DNA of 64,000 nucleotides from contig NZ_LLZC01000012.1 of NCBI RefSeq assembly GCF_001461825.1, forward strand, positions 744,001 through 808,000. The letters are read 5' to 3'. The DNA is from Bacillus velezensis (GTDB lineage Bacteria > Bacillota > Bacilli > Bacillales > Bacillaceae). A model generated the notes under the pieces. That model saw nothing but the letters and a program-made list of their open reading frames with translations. It was not told where the DNA came from and did no database searches. Positions 9,784 to 18,961 of the stretch are shown here, piece by piece. Numbering within the stretch: position 1 is the stretch's first letter; each line of letters opens with the position of its first letter. The translations under genes were made by a program, and so were the position numbers.

Positions 9784-10551
9784 ATGCACCGGGGGAAAGG
9801 AATGAAGTTTGTAGGAGATTCAAGGATACCGGCTGAAAAAAAACCGAATATACCGAAAGACTATTCAGAGTATCCTGGAAAGACAGAGGCGTTTTGGCCG
9901 AACTTCCTGCTGAAAGAATGGATGGTCGGGGCCGTTTTCCTCGTCGGATTTCTCGTTTTAACGATTGTGCACGAGCCGCCTTTGGAACGGGTGGCGGACC
10001 CGACGGATACAGGGTATATTCCGCTGCCGGATTGGTATTTTCTATTTTTATACCAGCTATTAAAATATGAATATGCCGCAGGGAGCTACACCGTTATCGG
10101 CGCGATGATTATACCGGGTCTTGCCTTCGGGTCGCTGCTTTTGGCTCCGTTTCTCGACAGGGGGTCTGAAAGAAGGCCGTGGAAGCGTCCGGTTGCGGTC
10201 GGCATGATGCTTTTAGCGCTTTGCGCTACGGTCTTTTTAACGTGGCAGTCAGTCGCGACGCATGACTGGGCGAAGGCGGAGGAGCAAGGGAAAATCAAAA
10301 AAGAAGCCGCCATTGATACTGAATCAGACGGTTATAAGGTATTTAAAGAACAAGGCTGTATTTCCTGTCACGGGGATAATCTTCAAGGCGGAAGCGCCGG
10401 TCCGTCCCTGGTCGATAACGGGCTGAGCCCGGAAGAAATTAAAAAAATCGCCGTCAAAGGGAAAGGGCAGATGCCAGCCGGCATTTTTAAAGGGAATGAC
10501 AAACAGCTTGATCAGCTGGCGAAGTTCATTTCTGAAACGACAGCGAAATAA
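9784..10551 (+). CDS. qcrC: Menaquinol:cytochrome c reductase cytochrome c subunit QcrC
   Basis: A fusion of a subunit IV-like membrane part (three hydrophobic helices, about residues 45-165, with PDWYFLFLYQLLKYE) and a C-terminal cytochrome c domain. The haem motif is CISCHGD near residue 193, and the distal methionine is probably in GQMPAG. It passes electrons from the Rieske centre to terminal oxidases on the outer face of the membrane. The length of 255 matches B. subtilis QcrC. A GGGAGGGG site precedes the ATG. Confidence 0.95.
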   Translation: MHRGKGMKFVGDSRIPAEKKPNIPKDYSEYPGKTEAFWPNFLLKEWMVGAVFLVGFLVLTIVHEPPLERVADPTDTGYIPLPDWYFLFLYQLLKYEYAAGSYTVIGAMIIPGLAFGSLLLAPFLDRGSERRPWKRPVAVGMMLLALCATVFLTWQSVATHDWAKAEEQGKIKKEAAIDTESDGYKVFKEQGCISCHGDNLQGGSAGPSLVDNGLSPEEIKKIAVKGKGQMPAGIFKGNDKQLDQLAKFISETTAK

Positions 10552-10593
10552 CGTATTGTGAAGCAGATAATAGCAGGATATACTTTTATGAAA

Positions 10594-10620
10594 AGAGCTG
10601 ACCGGATGTCAGCTTTTTTT
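10594..10620 (+). terminator. Terminator after qcrC
   Basis: GAGCTGAC / GTCAGCTT hairpin with loop CGGAT, followed by a run of seven T. Confidence 0.85.
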
Positions 10621-10658
10621 GCATGATACATACTTTTTACGGACTGAGAGTTGATGGT

Positions 10659-11252
10659 ATGAGGTGGATTTCTTATCTTTTAGGGTTGCGCGGCATGCTT
10701 CTGCTTGTTCTTGCCGTTAATTTTATCGGTACGGTGTACGGCTATTATTGGTATGTGCCTCAGCTTGCGGACACGCCGTTCCGATTTCTGATATTTGTGC
10801 CTGACAGCCCGACGGCGACGTTTTTCTTCCTGTTCGTGCTTCTGGCATTTCTCATGAAAAGAAACGCGCCGCTGTTTGAAGCGCTGGCTCTTGTAACTCT
10901 TGTAAAATACGGGCTGTGGGCGGTCGGAATGAATGTCTTTGTGTTGGCCAAAATGGGGCAGATGCCTTGGGAAGGGTACATGCTGATTGCTTCACATTTT
11001 GCCATGGCCGTTCAAGGCGTTTTATACAGCCCGTATTTTCGGTTCCGGTTATGGCATCTTGCCGCTGCCGCTGTTTGGACGCTTCATAATGATGTCATTG
11101 ATTATCTTTTCGGCATGATGCCCCGCTACTCAATGCTCAATGACTATATGCAAGAGATCGGCTATGCTACATTCTGGCTGAGCATATTTTCACTCAGCCT
11201 TGCATACTATTTGGTGATTTCCAAAAGACGGATAAAGCTTGACTTACACTGA
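10659..11252 (+). CDS. ypjA: Membrane protein YpjA, DUF1405 family
   Basis: A polytopic membrane protein of 197 residues with about five to six hydrophobic helices, for example GMLLLVLAVNFIGTVYGYYW and TFFFLFVLLAFLMK. Conserved WTLHND (near 150) and the YYWYVPQL block match B. subtilis YpjA. No transport or catalytic motif is recognisable. I start at ATG 10659; an upstream frame from 10623 begins inside the qcrC terminator T-run. The ribosome site is weak (GAGAGTTGATGG). Confidence 0.82.
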   Translation: MRWISYLLGLRGMLLLVLAVNFIGTVYGYYWYVPQLADTPFRFLIFVPDSPTATFFFLFVLLAFLMKRNAPLFEALALVTLVKYGLWAVGMNVFVLAKMGQMPWEGYMLIASHFAMAVQGVLYSPYFRFRLWHLAAAAVWTLHNDVIDYLFGMMPRYSMLNDYMQEIGYATFWLSIFSLSLAYYLVISKRRIKLDLH

Positions 11253-11319
11253 TAGAATCTTGGTCTAACCTTGTCCCGCTCCTCATATTCTGTAAAGAGA
11301 AGGAGTGGGAGGGACCTCT

Positions 11320-12102
11320 ATGAAACGAAAGCTGACGATCTGTCTTTTACTTGCTCTTATGTGTTTCATCACAACTGCCAAAGCTGAAGATGAGGGCGGT
11401 CTCAAGGAACTGAACGACCTTTCGGATACCGTTTTCCAAATGACGCGGCATTCGCAGTATGATGAGGCTCTGCAAGTGCTTGGCTACTTTAAGAAAAAAA
11501 TGACACACGTAAACTCACTGAACGGCGCCGAAGTCAGGCAGGTGACTCTGGGTTTCAATGATTTAGTGCGCGTTCTGAAACAGGCAGACGCCTCAGATAA
11601 CGAAAAAATCCGGGCAGCCGCCCAGTTCAGGTTGGTAATGGATGCGATGGAAGACCACTCCGATCCGCTGTGGGGTTCGCTTGAAAGACCGATTATGGCG
11701 ACATTCAGCGCCTTAAAAGAAGATGTCAGCGGAAACGGAAGTGAAAATTTCAATGAAAAGTGGAATGAATTTATATCATTATATGATTTAATTTATCCCA
11801 GCCTGACAATGGATGTGTCGGCCGGCCAGCTTGATACGGTGGCGAAACATATCGAGGTAATTGAGCAGGAAGGGTTTCAGCAGATGACAAAAGGAACAAA
11901 GCTTGAGCGTCTGACGCTCCTGCAGCAGGATTTAAAGCGGGTTTTTGACAAGGTGGAGCGGGATGACGCTGATCCTTCGCTGCTCTGGGTCATTCTGACA
12001 ACAGGCGGTATCATTATTACTGCGCTGACATATGTCGGCTACCGAAAATACAGAGCGGAAAAAAAGAAAGAGAAAAAGCGTGAGTATCCTAAGTCTAAAT
12101 AA
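11320..12102 (+). CDS. ypjB: YpjB, sporulation-type membrane-anchored extracellular protein
   Basis: A 260-residue protein with an N-terminal signal sequence (KRKLTICLLLALMCFITTAKA) and a single C-terminal membrane helix (about residues 224-242, SLLWVILTTGGIIITALTY) followed by a lysine-rich tail, so the helical middle part is outside. This architecture and sequence correspond to B. subtilis YpjB (annotated there as a sporulation protein). The start at 11320 follows GGAGGG; the function is unknown. Confidence 0.85.
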   Translation: MKRKLTICLLLALMCFITTAKAEDEGGLKELNDLSDTVFQMTRHSQYDEALQVLGYFKKKMTHVNSLNGAEVRQVTLGFNDLVRVLKQADASDNEKIRAAAQFRLVMDAMEDHSDPLWGSLERPIMATFSALKEDVSGNGSENFNEKWNEFISLYDLIYPSLTMDVSAGQLDTVAKHIEVIEQEGFQQMTKGTKLERLTLLQQDLKRVFDKVERDDADPSLLWVILTTGGIIITALTYVGYRKYRAEKKKEKKREYPKSK

Positions 12103-12131
12103 ACACAAATTGCTGTAAAGGAGCTAAGCCA

Positions 12132-13307
12132 GTGAAAAAACTCATCCAGCAATTGGCTTCAAAACACCTCCCGCAGCCGATCAGAGGCAGAAAAGGGGCG
12201 ACTGACGAAGGACCGCGAAACCTCCCGCGTGACTTCCAGAATCCTGACATGCTCGTTCCGCCTTCAACGGATGCAGGAACGGTTCAAAATTTGAAATTCT
12301 CATTTTCTGATACGCATATGAGGCTTGAAGACGGAGGATGGTCCAGAGAGGTGACGGTCAGGGAACTGCCGGTATCCAAAAACATCGCGGCGGTGAACAT
12401 GAGACTGAAGCCGGGAGCTGTGCGGGAGCTTCATTGGCATAAAGAAGCCGAATGGGGATATGTGATTAACGGAGGAGTCCGTTTAACTGCGGTCGATCAA
12501 AATGGGCGGAATTTTATTGATAATGTCAGTGAAGGGGATCTGTGGTATTTTCCTTCCGGCATTCCTCATTCCATTCAAGGATTAGAGCAGGGAAGTGAGT
12601 TTTTGCTCGTCTTTGATGACGGCTCTTTTTCAGAAAACAGCACCTTTTCAGTAACGGACTGGTTTGCCCATACCCCGCGCAGCGTGCTGGAGGCGAACTT
12701 CGGTGTTCCCGGATATGAGTTGGCTTATATTCACAAGAAAGAGCGTTACATGTTCCAGTTGGAACCTCCTCCACCTATCGAGCAGGCAGCAGTTTCTTCC
12801 CCGGAAGGCACCGTTTTGGAGCCGTTCAGCTACAAGCTTTCCCGGCAGGAGCCCCTTGTTACCAGCGGGGGAAGAGTAAAGATTGTCGATTCAAAAACGT
12901 TTAAGGTGTCAAAAACGATTGCCGCAGCTCTTGTGGAGGTCGAACCCGGGGGCATGAGAGAATTGCATTGGCATCCGAATACGGACGAGTGGCAGTATTA
13001 TCTTTCAGGAGAAGCGAAAATGACGGTGTTTGCGGCGGAAGGAAGAGCGCGGACATTTAACTATCAAGCGGGTGACGTAGGATATGTTCCTTTTGCAATG
13101 GGACATTATGTTCAGAATACCGGTGACACCGTGCTTCGCTTTCTGGAAATCTTCAAAAGCGACCGTTTCGAAGACGTCTCTTTAAACCAATGGCTGGCAC
13201 TGACGCCGCAGCGCTTCGTCGAGCAGACGCTCAATGTCAGTCCGGCATTCGCCCGCCGATTGAAAAAGAAAAAATCACCGGTTGTCAAATGGAAACACGA
13301 ACAGTAA
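12132..13307 (+). CDS. oxdC: Oxalate decarboxylase, OxdC type bicupin
   Basis: A two-cupin manganese enzyme that splits oxalate to formate and CO2. Domain 1 has metal ligands H101, H103, E107 (HWHKEAEW) and H146 (GIPHSI); domain 2 has H279, H281, E286 (HWHPNTDEW) and H325 (MGHYVQ). The lid SENST (167-171) carries E168, the proton donor that marks true decarboxylases rather than oxidases. There is no signal peptide, so it is cytosolic. It starts at GTG behind AAAGGAG. To my knowledge B. subtilis 168 has its oxdC/oxdD genes elsewhere, so this position looks group-specific. Confidence 0.93.
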   Translation: MKKLIQQLASKHLPQPIRGRKGATDEGPRNLPRDFQNPDMLVPPSTDAGTVQNLKFSFSDTHMRLEDGGWSREVTVRELPVSKNIAAVNMRLKPGAVRELHWHKEAEWGYVINGGVRLTAVDQNGRNFIDNVSEGDLWYFPSGIPHSIQGLEQGSEFLLVFDDGSFSENSTFSVTDWFAHTPRSVLEANFGVPGYELAYIHKKERYMFQLEPPPPIEQAAVSSPEGTVLEPFSYKLSRQEPLVTSGGRVKIVDSKTFKVSKTIAAALVEVEPGGMRELHWHPNTDEWQYYLSGEAKMTVFAAEGRARTFNYQAGDVGYVPFAMGHYVQNTGDTVLRFLEIFKSDRFEDVSLNQWLALTPQRFVEQTLNVSPAFARRLKKKKSPVVKWKHEQ

Positions 13308-13308
13308 A

Positions 13309-13329
13309 GGCGGCAAAAGCCGCCTTTTT
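13309..13329. terminator. Terminator between oxdC and ypjC
   Basis: GGCGGC-AAAA-GCCGCC followed by TTTTT on the plus strand. It sits between two convergent genes and ends against the ypjC stop codon. Confidence 0.85.
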
Positions 13330-13330
13330 A

Positions 13331-14203
13331 TTATCGTCTGATCGGATTTTTATTTTCATCAAGCGTAAATCCTTCGCCGAGCACATCATGGACGTCGCTT
13401 ACTGCAACAAAGGCGTGCGGGTCAACGGAAGTGATGACGCTTTTCAAAAGCACAATTTCGTTTTTCGGAACGACGCAGTAAAGAACGTCCCTGTCTTCTT
13501 TTGTATATGATCCCTGTCCTTTCAAAACGGTGACGCCGCGCTCCATCTCTTCAATGATTTTTTGCTGGATCAAATCGTTTTTCGAAGAAATAATCGTTGC
13601 CCCTTTTGCGGCATAGCCGCCTTCCTGTATAAAATCAATCAATCTCGCAGCGACAAAAACGGCTACAAGCGTGTACATCGCTTCCTTGTAAGAAAGATAC
13701 GTAAACAAAGAAAGAAGAATGACACAGGCGTCAAAGGCAAACATCGTCCGGCCCATCGGGATTCCGAAAAATTTGTTGATCAGCCTGGCGATGATATCGA
13801 CCCCGCCCGTCGTGCCGCCGTATTTAAAAATAATGCCGAGACCCGCGCCGATAAATACACCGGCGAACAAGGCGGCCAGCGCTAAATCATGGGACAGCGG
13901 CATATGAATTTCGTAGCGCTGAAAAACACTCAGAAAAACAGAAAGAGAGACGGTGCCGATCAGGGTATAGACAAACATCGTCCGGCCGAGCATACGCCAG
14001 CCGATGAAAAAGATAGGAATGTTCAATACCAGGTTGGAAATAGAAGGGCTGATGTGGAATAACGCATATAAAAGCAGCGTAATGCCGGTAAATCCGCCTT
14101 CCGCCAAATTGTTCTGCATATTAAAGTGAACCAGTCCGAATGAAAAAACAGCGGCGCCGATTAAAATAAAGCAAATGTTTTTGATTCTGATTTCTCCAAG
14201 CAT
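13331..14203 (-). CDS. ypjC: YitT-family membrane protein YpjC
   Basis: A 290-residue protein with five to six N-terminal membrane helices (FILIGAAVFSFGLVHFNMQNNLA, NLVLNIPIFFIGW) and the family motif EGGFTG / GGTTGGVDIIA, then a soluble C-terminal DUF2179 domain (about 215-290, ISSKNDLIQQKIIEEMERGVT). The transport substrate is not established for this family. The ATG lies downstream of AAAAGGGG. It is the only minus-strand gene in this stretch, convergent with oxdC and divergent from the ypjD-birA operon. Confidence 0.88.
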   Translation of the reverse strand: MLGEIRIKNICFILIGAAVFSFGLVHFNMQNNLAEGGFTGITLLLYALFHISPSISNLVLNIPIFFIGWRMLGRTMFVYTLIGTVSLSVFLSVFQRYEIHMPLSHDLALAALFAGVFIGAGLGIIFKYGGTTGGVDIIARLINKFFGIPMGRTMFAFDACVILLSLFTYLSYKEAMYTLVAVFVAARLIDFIQEGGYAAKGATIISSKNDLIQQKIIEEMERGVTVLKGQGSYTKEDRDVLYCVVPKNEIVLLKSVITSVDPHAFVAVSDVHDVLGEGFTLDENKNPIRR

Positions 14204-14284
14204 TGCATCAAACCCCTTTTCCTTCCATAAGATTGCGTAAATATTATAGTGGATACAAAAGAAAACAGCAAACTGCCGTTTTTA

Positions 14285-14317
14285 ACATTTGTCAAATGTA
14301 CTTGAATTAGCTAACAT
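14285..14317 (+). promoter_or_regulatory. Candidate sigma-A promoter of the ypjD-birA operon with overlapping inverted repeat
   Basis: TTGTCA at 14289 and TAACAT at 14312 with a 17-base spacer. A perfect ACATTTG-T-CAAATGT inverted repeat (14285-14299) covers the -35, which could be an operator. Confidence 0.5.
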
Positions 14318-14345
14318 GGAAGAGATGACAGGAGGTATTCGCACA

Positions 14346-14681
14346 GTGAGTGACAAAACGATGAAAGACTTACAAGCTGAGGTCGATGAATATATCGGCC
14401 AATTCAAAGAAGGCTATTTCAGCCCGCTTGCCATGATGGCCCGTCTCACGGAAGAACTGGGCGAACTTGCAAGAGAAGTCAACCATTATTATGGGGAAAA
14501 GCCGAAGAAAACGACGGAAAATGAGAAAAGCATGGAAGAGGAAATGGGCGATGTGCTGTTCGTCCTGATCTGCCTCGCCAACTCCCTTGATATTTCATTG
14601 GAGGAAGCTCATAACCGCGTCATGCATAAATTTAATACACGTGATAAAGACCGCTGGACTAGAAAAGAAGAAGGAAAGTAG
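14346..14681 (+). CDS. ypjD: MazG-like nucleotide pyrophosphohydrolase YpjD
   Basis: A 111-residue all-alpha NTP pyrophosphohydrolase of the MazG/dUTPase superfamily. The metal-binding pattern is visible as [12 protein letters not shown] (first E..E pair) and [16 protein letters not shown] (EExxD). It probably hydrolyses unwanted nucleoside triphosphates; the substrate is unknown. The true start is GTG 14346, 9 bases after AGGAGGT, giving the B. subtilis length; the longer frame from 14289 covers the promoter. It is the first gene of the dapB-birA operon, 8 bases before dapB. Confidence 0.9.
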   Translation: MSDKTMKDLQAEVDEYIGQFKEGYFSPLAMMARLTEELGELAREVNHYYGEKPKKTTENEKSMEEEMGDVLFVLICLANSLDISLEEAHNRVMHKFNTRDKDRWTRKEEGK

Positions 14682-14689
14682 GAGAAACC

Positions 14690-15493
14690 ATGTCAAATGA
14701 AACCATTAAAGTCGTCATTGCCGGACCGAGAGGCAGAATGGGCCAGGAGGCCGTAAAACTTGCCGTCCGCACGCCTCATTTTGAGCTTGTCGGCGCCATT
14801 GACCATACATACGATCAGCAAACATTGCGGGAAGTGATGTCAGCTGATTCAGACGCTCTTATTTATACGGATATCCGCACATGTTTCCAAGTAACAAAAC
14901 CGGATGTGCTGATCGATTTGACAACGCCTGAAATCGGCAAAAAACATACGAAAGCCGCTCTTGAACACGGCGTCCGCCCCGTTGTGGGAACGACCGGATT
15001 TTCTGAAGCGGATTTAGAGGAGCTTCAAGCCTTGACTGAAGAAAAAGGAATCGGCGCCATCATCGCTCCGAACTTTGCATTGGGCGCGGTGCTGATGATG
15101 AAGTTCTCACAAATGGCCGCCAACTATTTTGAAGATGTAGAAATCATTGAGCTTCATCATGATCAAAAGCTGGATGCCCCGAGCGGAACGGCGCTGAAAA
15201 CAGCGGAAATGATCTCAAGCGTCCGTACAGAAAAGCAGCAGGGCCATCCTGATGAAAAAGAAATTCTGCCGGGCGCCCGCGGTGCTGAATTAAACGGCAT
15301 CCGCCTTCACAGCGTGCGTCTGCCGGGCCTTATCGCCCACCAGGAAGTCATGTTCGGCATGGACGGCCAGACGCTGAAACTGCGCCATGACTCCTATAAC
15401 CGGGCTTCCTTTATGTCAGGAGTGAAGCTGTCAGTGGAGCAAGTGATGAAAATCGACCAGCTTGTATACGGACTCGAAAATATTATCGACTGA
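14690..15493 (+). CDS. dapB: 4-hydroxy-tetrahydrodipicolinate reductase DapB
   Basis: DapB reduces dihydrodipicolinate in the lysine/diaminopimelate pathway. The N-terminal nucleotide site [12 protein letters not shown] replaces the usual GxxGxMG form, and the catalytic block [17 protein letters not shown] is intact near residue 155. The length of 267 is normal. It sits behind AGGAGAAACC. Its product supplies cell-wall and spore dipicolinate precursors. Confidence 0.96.
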   Translation: MSNETIKVVIAGPRGRMGQEAVKLAVRTPHFELVGAIDHTYDQQTLREVMSADSDALIYTDIRTCFQVTKPDVLIDLTTPEIGKKHTKAALEHGVRPVVGTTGFSEADLEELQALTEEKGIGAIIAPNFALGAVLMMKFSQMAANYFEDVEIIELHHDQKLDAPSGTALKTAEMISSVRTEKQQGHPDEKEILPGARGAELNGIRLHSVRLPGLIAHQEVMFGMDGQTLKLRHDSYNRASFMSGVKLSVEQVMKIDQLVYGLENIID

Positions 15494-15516
15494 ATCGGCA
15501 AGGGGGAGAACATCAA

Positions 15517-15930
15517 ATGAAAATTGCTTTGATTGCTCACGATAAAAAAAAGCAGGATATGGTTCAGTTTACGACCGCATATAAAGATATACTGAGCCAT
15601 CATGAGTTATACGCGACAGGTACGACGGGCCTGAAAATCCAGGAAGCGACCGGATTGTCTGTTGAACGTTTTCAATCCGGCCCGCTCGGCGGAGATCAGC
15701 AAATCGGCGCATTGATTGCAGCAAATGCCCTGGATCTCGTCATTTTTCTGCGCGATCCGTTAACTGCGCAGCCTCACGAACCGGATGTCTCGGCGCTGAT
15801 CCGGCTGTGTGACGTATACGCGATCCCGCTCGCCACAAATATGGGAACAGCGGAAATCCTCGTCCGGACGCTGGATGGCGGGGCATTTGATTTCCGCAAT
15901 CTTGTGCGCGGAGGAGAGCCGAATGTCTGA
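15517..15930 (+). CDS. mgsA: Methylglyoxal synthase MgsA
   Basis: A 137-residue enzyme converting dihydroxyacetone phosphate to methylglyoxal, a bypass of lower glycolysis. Signature blocks are [24 protein letters not shown] and the catalytic [15 protein letters not shown], with ATNMGTAEI at the end. It is preceded by AAGGGGGAGAA. It overlaps bshB1 by 8 bases; the pairing with bacillithiol genes makes sense, because bacillithiol detoxifies methylglyoxal. Confidence 0.96.
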   Translation: MKIALIAHDKKKQDMVQFTTAYKDILSHHELYATGTTGLKIQEATGLSVERFQSGPLGGDQQIGALIAANALDLVIFLRDPLTAQPHEPDVSALIRLCDVYAIPLATNMGTAEILVRTLDGGAFDFRNLVRGGEPNV

Positions 15931-16636
15931 ACACGTTGATATTCTGGCGTTCGGCGCCCATAGTGATGATGTCGAGATCGGTATGGGCGGCACGATCGCA
16001 AAATTTACGGCTCAAGGAAAAACCGCGGTGATATGCGATTTGACCGAGGCCGAACTATCATCTAACGGAACGGTAGGGATAAGAAAAGAAGAAGCGGCAA
16101 AGGCGGCCCGAATTCTTGGCGTAAAAGAGAGAATCCAGCTTACGCTTCCCGACCGCGGGCTTTTGAAAAGTGAGGACGGCATCCGCCGGATTGTCAGTGT
16201 CATCAGAGCCTGCCGGCCGAAAACCGTTTTCATGCCTTATCCGAAAGACCGTCATCCTGACCACGGCAATGCGGCGGCTTTGGTCGAAGAAGCGGTGTTC
16301 TCGGCAGGAATTCATAAATACAGAGATCACCAGGAACTGCCGGCTCATAAGGCTCAGCGCGTATACTATTATATGATCAACGGGTTTCACCGTCCGGACT
16401 TTGTAATCGACATAACGGAAACCATCGATCTGAAAAAAGAAAGCCTGCACGCCTATCAAAGCCAGTTTATTCCTACGGCGCAGTCAGTGAACACACCGCT
16501 GACCAACGGTTATATCGAAATGGTGGAAGCGAGGGAAAGACTGTATGGTAAAGAAGCCGGGACGGGGTATGCCGAAGGTTTCTTTTCAAAACAGCTTCCC
16601 GTTTTGAATGATGATGTTTTTGGGGGCGGACAATGA
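15923..16636 (+). CDS. bshB1: Bacillithiol biosynthesis deacetylase BshB1
   Basis: A PIG-L/LmbE-family zinc deacetylase that removes acetyl from GlcNAc-malate in bacillithiol synthesis. The zinc motif is AHSDDVEIG (His-Pro/Ser-Asp-Asp) near residue 12, and the second ligand is in RHPDHGNA near 113. The start ATG at 15923 follows GGAGGAGAG inside the end of mgsA and gives 237 residues; a longer frame from 15809 is an overlap artefact. It overlaps bshA by 4 bases (ATGA), so the two pathway enzymes are coupled. Confidence 0.95.
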   Translation: MSEHVDILAFGAHSDDVEIGMGGTIAKFTAQGKTAVICDLTEAELSSNGTVGIRKEEAAKAARILGVKERIQLTLPDRGLLKSEDGIRRIVSVIRACRPKTVFMPYPKDRHPDHGNAAALVEEAVFSAGIHKYRDHQELPAHKAQRVYYYMINGFHRPDFVIDITETIDLKKESLHAYQSQFIPTAQSVNTPLTNGYIEMVEARERLYGKEAGTGYAEGFFSKQLPVLNDDVFGGGQ

Positions 16637-17766
16637 GACCATTAAAAATAGGGATTACATGCTACCCGAGTGTCGGAGGCTCGGGTATTATTGCGACGGA
16701 ACTCGGCAAGCTGCTTGCGGAAAAAGGGCACCAGGTTCATTTCATCACATCAAGCATCCCGTTCAGATTAAATACATATCATCCGAATATTCATTTTCAT
16801 GAGGTGGAAGTCAACCAATACGCGGTATTTAAATATCCGCCTTATGACCTTACGCTGGCGAGCAAAATCGCCGAGGTTGCCGCGAGGGAAAATCTTGATA
16901 TCATTCACGCGCATTATGCGCTGCCGCATGCGGTATGCGCTTATCTCGCCAAACAGATGCTCAAGCGCGACATCGGCATCGTGACGACGCTTCACGGTAC
17001 GGACATCACCGTTTTAGGATATGATCCGTCATTAAAGGATTTAATCCGTTTTGCCATCGAAGCGTCCGACAGAGTGACGGCGGTATCAACCGCGCTTGCC
17101 GGAGAAACATATGACTTAATCAAGCCGGATAAAAAAATTGAGACCATCTACAACTTTATTGATGAACGTGTTTATCTTAAGAAAAATACAGAGAGTATAA
17201 AAGAGAAACATGGCATTTTGCCGGATGAAAAGGTCGTCATCCATGTTTCGAACTTCAGAAAAGTAAAACGTGTTAAAGATGTCATCCGCGTTTTCCGTAA
17301 TATCGCAGCCAAAACAAAGGCGAAGCTCCTGCTTGTCGGCGACGGGCCGGAAAAGTGCGTCGCTTGGCAGCTTGTCGAAAAATACGGACTGCAGGATCAA
17401 GTGCTGCTCCTCGGAAATCAGGACAGAGTGGAAGAGCTGTATTCCATCAGCGATCTTAAGCTTCTTCTGTCTGAAAAAGAAAGTTTCGGACTCGTCCTCC
17501 TTGAAGCGATGGCCTGCGGCGTGCCGTGCATCGGAACAAATATCGGCGGAATCCCGGAAGTGATTAAAGATCAAGTAAGCGGTTTTCTGGTGGAAGTCGG
17601 AGATATTCAGGCGGCATCTGAAAAAGCGCTTGCCGTTTTAGAAGATAAACAGCTCAGCAAACGATTGACTGATCATGCGCTGAAAATGGTGGAGACCGCC
17701 TTTTCTTCGCAAAGAATCGTCAGTCAGTATGAACGGATTTATGACGAATTGGCAGGACCGGAGTGA
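16633..17766 (+). CDS. bshA: N-acetyl-alpha-D-glucosaminyl L-malate synthase BshA
   Basis: A GT4-family retaining glycosyltransferase (377 residues) transferring GlcNAc to L-malate, the first step of bacillithiol synthesis. Seen: N-terminal [12 protein letters not shown] loop, [10 protein letters not shown], and the nucleotide-sugar site [21 protein letters not shown] (E..E motif). The start ATG overlaps the bshB1 stop. With bshB1 upstream, two of the three bacillithiol enzymes are here; bshC is not in the window. Confidence 0.95.
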   Translation: MRPLKIGITCYPSVGGSGIIATELGKLLAEKGHQVHFITSSIPFRLNTYHPNIHFHEVEVNQYAVFKYPPYDLTLASKIAEVAARENLDIIHAHYALPHAVCAYLAKQMLKRDIGIVTTLHGTDITVLGYDPSLKDLIRFAIEASDRVTAVSTALAGETYDLIKPDKKIETIYNFIDERVYLKKNTESIKEKHGILPDEKVVIHVSNFRKVKRVKDVIRVFRNIAAKTKAKLLLVGDGPEKCVAWQLVEKYGLQDQVLLLGNQDRVEELYSISDLKLLLSEKESFGLVLLEAMACGVPCIGTNIGGIPEVIKDQVSGFLVEVGDIQAASEKALAVLEDKQLSKRLTDHALKMVETAFSSQRIVSQYERIYDELAGPE

Positions 17767-17770
17767 TCTT

Positions 17771-18961
17771 ATGGAACAGGAATTTGTCAAAGCCCTCCCC
17801 ATCCTTCATCATCTGATGAAGGCGGGCCATCAGGCGTACTTTGTCGGGGGAGCCGTCAGAGACAGCTATATGAAACGGAAAATAGGTGATGTGGATATCG
17901 CAACCAGCGCTTCGCCGAATGAGGTGGAGCGCCTCTTTAAGCGGACTGTCGATGTAGGAAAAGAGCACGGCACCGTAATCGTCTTGTGGGAAGATGAAAC
18001 CTATGAAGTCACCACTTTTCGCGCCGAATCAGAATATAAGGACTACCGGCGCCCTGAAGCTGTGCGGTTCATTACTTCTTTATCAGAAGACTTAAAGCGG
18101 AGAGACTTAACGATAAATGCGATGGCGATGTCTGCCGAGGGAGAGCTGCTTGATTATTTCGGAGGCGCGCATGATATCGGTCAAAAGCTGATCCGTACGG
18201 TGGGTAATCCTGAAGACCGTTTTCGGGAAGACGCTCTGCGGATGATGAGAGCCGTCCGCTTTATGAGTCAGCTCGGCTTTCTGTTAGAAAAAGAAACAAG
18301 AGAGGCCGTCATAAAAGACAGGGAGCTTTTGGCACATGTATCAGTAGAACGAAAGACCGTCGAATTTGAAAAGCTGATGCAGGGCGCTTCCTCACAAGAA
18401 GCGATCCAAACGATGGTGCAAACAGGTCTGATACAAGAGCTGCCCGGCCTTTCCGGTTATGAGCAGCAAATGCTTGAAGCGAGCGGATTTCCGTTTTCTT
18501 CTTTAGATGCACGCGAAGAACGCTGGGCAGCGCTGTTATTGTTTCTCGGTCTTTGTCCGAAAAGCGCCGAGGCGTTTTTAAAACAATGGAAACTGCCGGG
18601 AAAAGTCATAAAAAAAGCGGTGCAGATCATAAGCGTTTATCCGGCGCAGCTGGAAGCGGAAGCGATGTACCGGGCGGGAGAGGCGCTGTTTTCAGCCGTT
18701 AAAATCGGGATGCTGAAAAAGCATAAGACGATTGATGAACAAAAGCTGAAAGAGGTTCAGAGCCTGTATGATCAGCTGCCGATCAAAAGCCTTCGAGACC
18801 TCGACATTTCAGGCGCTGATCTGATGAAGCTCAGAAACCGCCGCGCGGGTAAATGGGTGGCCGAGGAACTTCGCCGGATCGAAGAAGCGGTATTGGCAGG
18901 GAAGCTCCCTAACCGAAAACATGACATAAAGGAGTGGCTCGCATCATGGGATCAACATTAA
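17771..18961 (+). CDS. cca: CCA tRNA nucleotidyltransferase
   Basis: A class II CCA-adding enzyme that builds or repairs the tRNA 3' end. The nucleotidyltransferase core is GGAVRDSYMKRKIGDVDIAT (DxD = DVD), followed by RRDLTINAMAM and the template block EDALRMMRAVRFMSQLGF. 396 residues match the family. The start ATG 17771 follows GGAGTGATC and is 4 bases after the bshA stop. It overlaps birA by 16 bases. Confidence 0.94.
   Translation: MEQEFVKALPILHHLMKAGHQAYFVGGAVRDSYMKRKIGDVDIATSASPNEVERLFKRTVDVGKEHGTVIVLWEDETYEVTTFRAESEYKDYRRPEAVRFITSLSEDLKRRDLTINAMAMSAEGELLDYFGGAHDIGQKLIRTVGNPEDRFREDALRMMRAVRFMSQLGFLLEKETREAVIKDRELLAHVSVERKTVEFEKLMQGASSQEAIQTMVQTGLIQELPGLSGYEQQMLEASGFPFSSLDAREERWAALLLFLGLCPKSAEAFLKQWKLPGKVIKKAVQIISVYPAQLEAEAMYRAGEALFSAVKIGMLKKHKTIDEQKLKEVQSLYDQLPIKSLRDLDISGADLMKLRNRRAGKWVAEELRRIEEAVLAGKLPNRKHDIKEWLASWDQH

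Noticed and set aside
15740-16015. Overlapping Arg/His-rich minus-strand frames across mgsA/bshB1
   Set aside because: Antisense shadows of two well-identified, overlapping genes.
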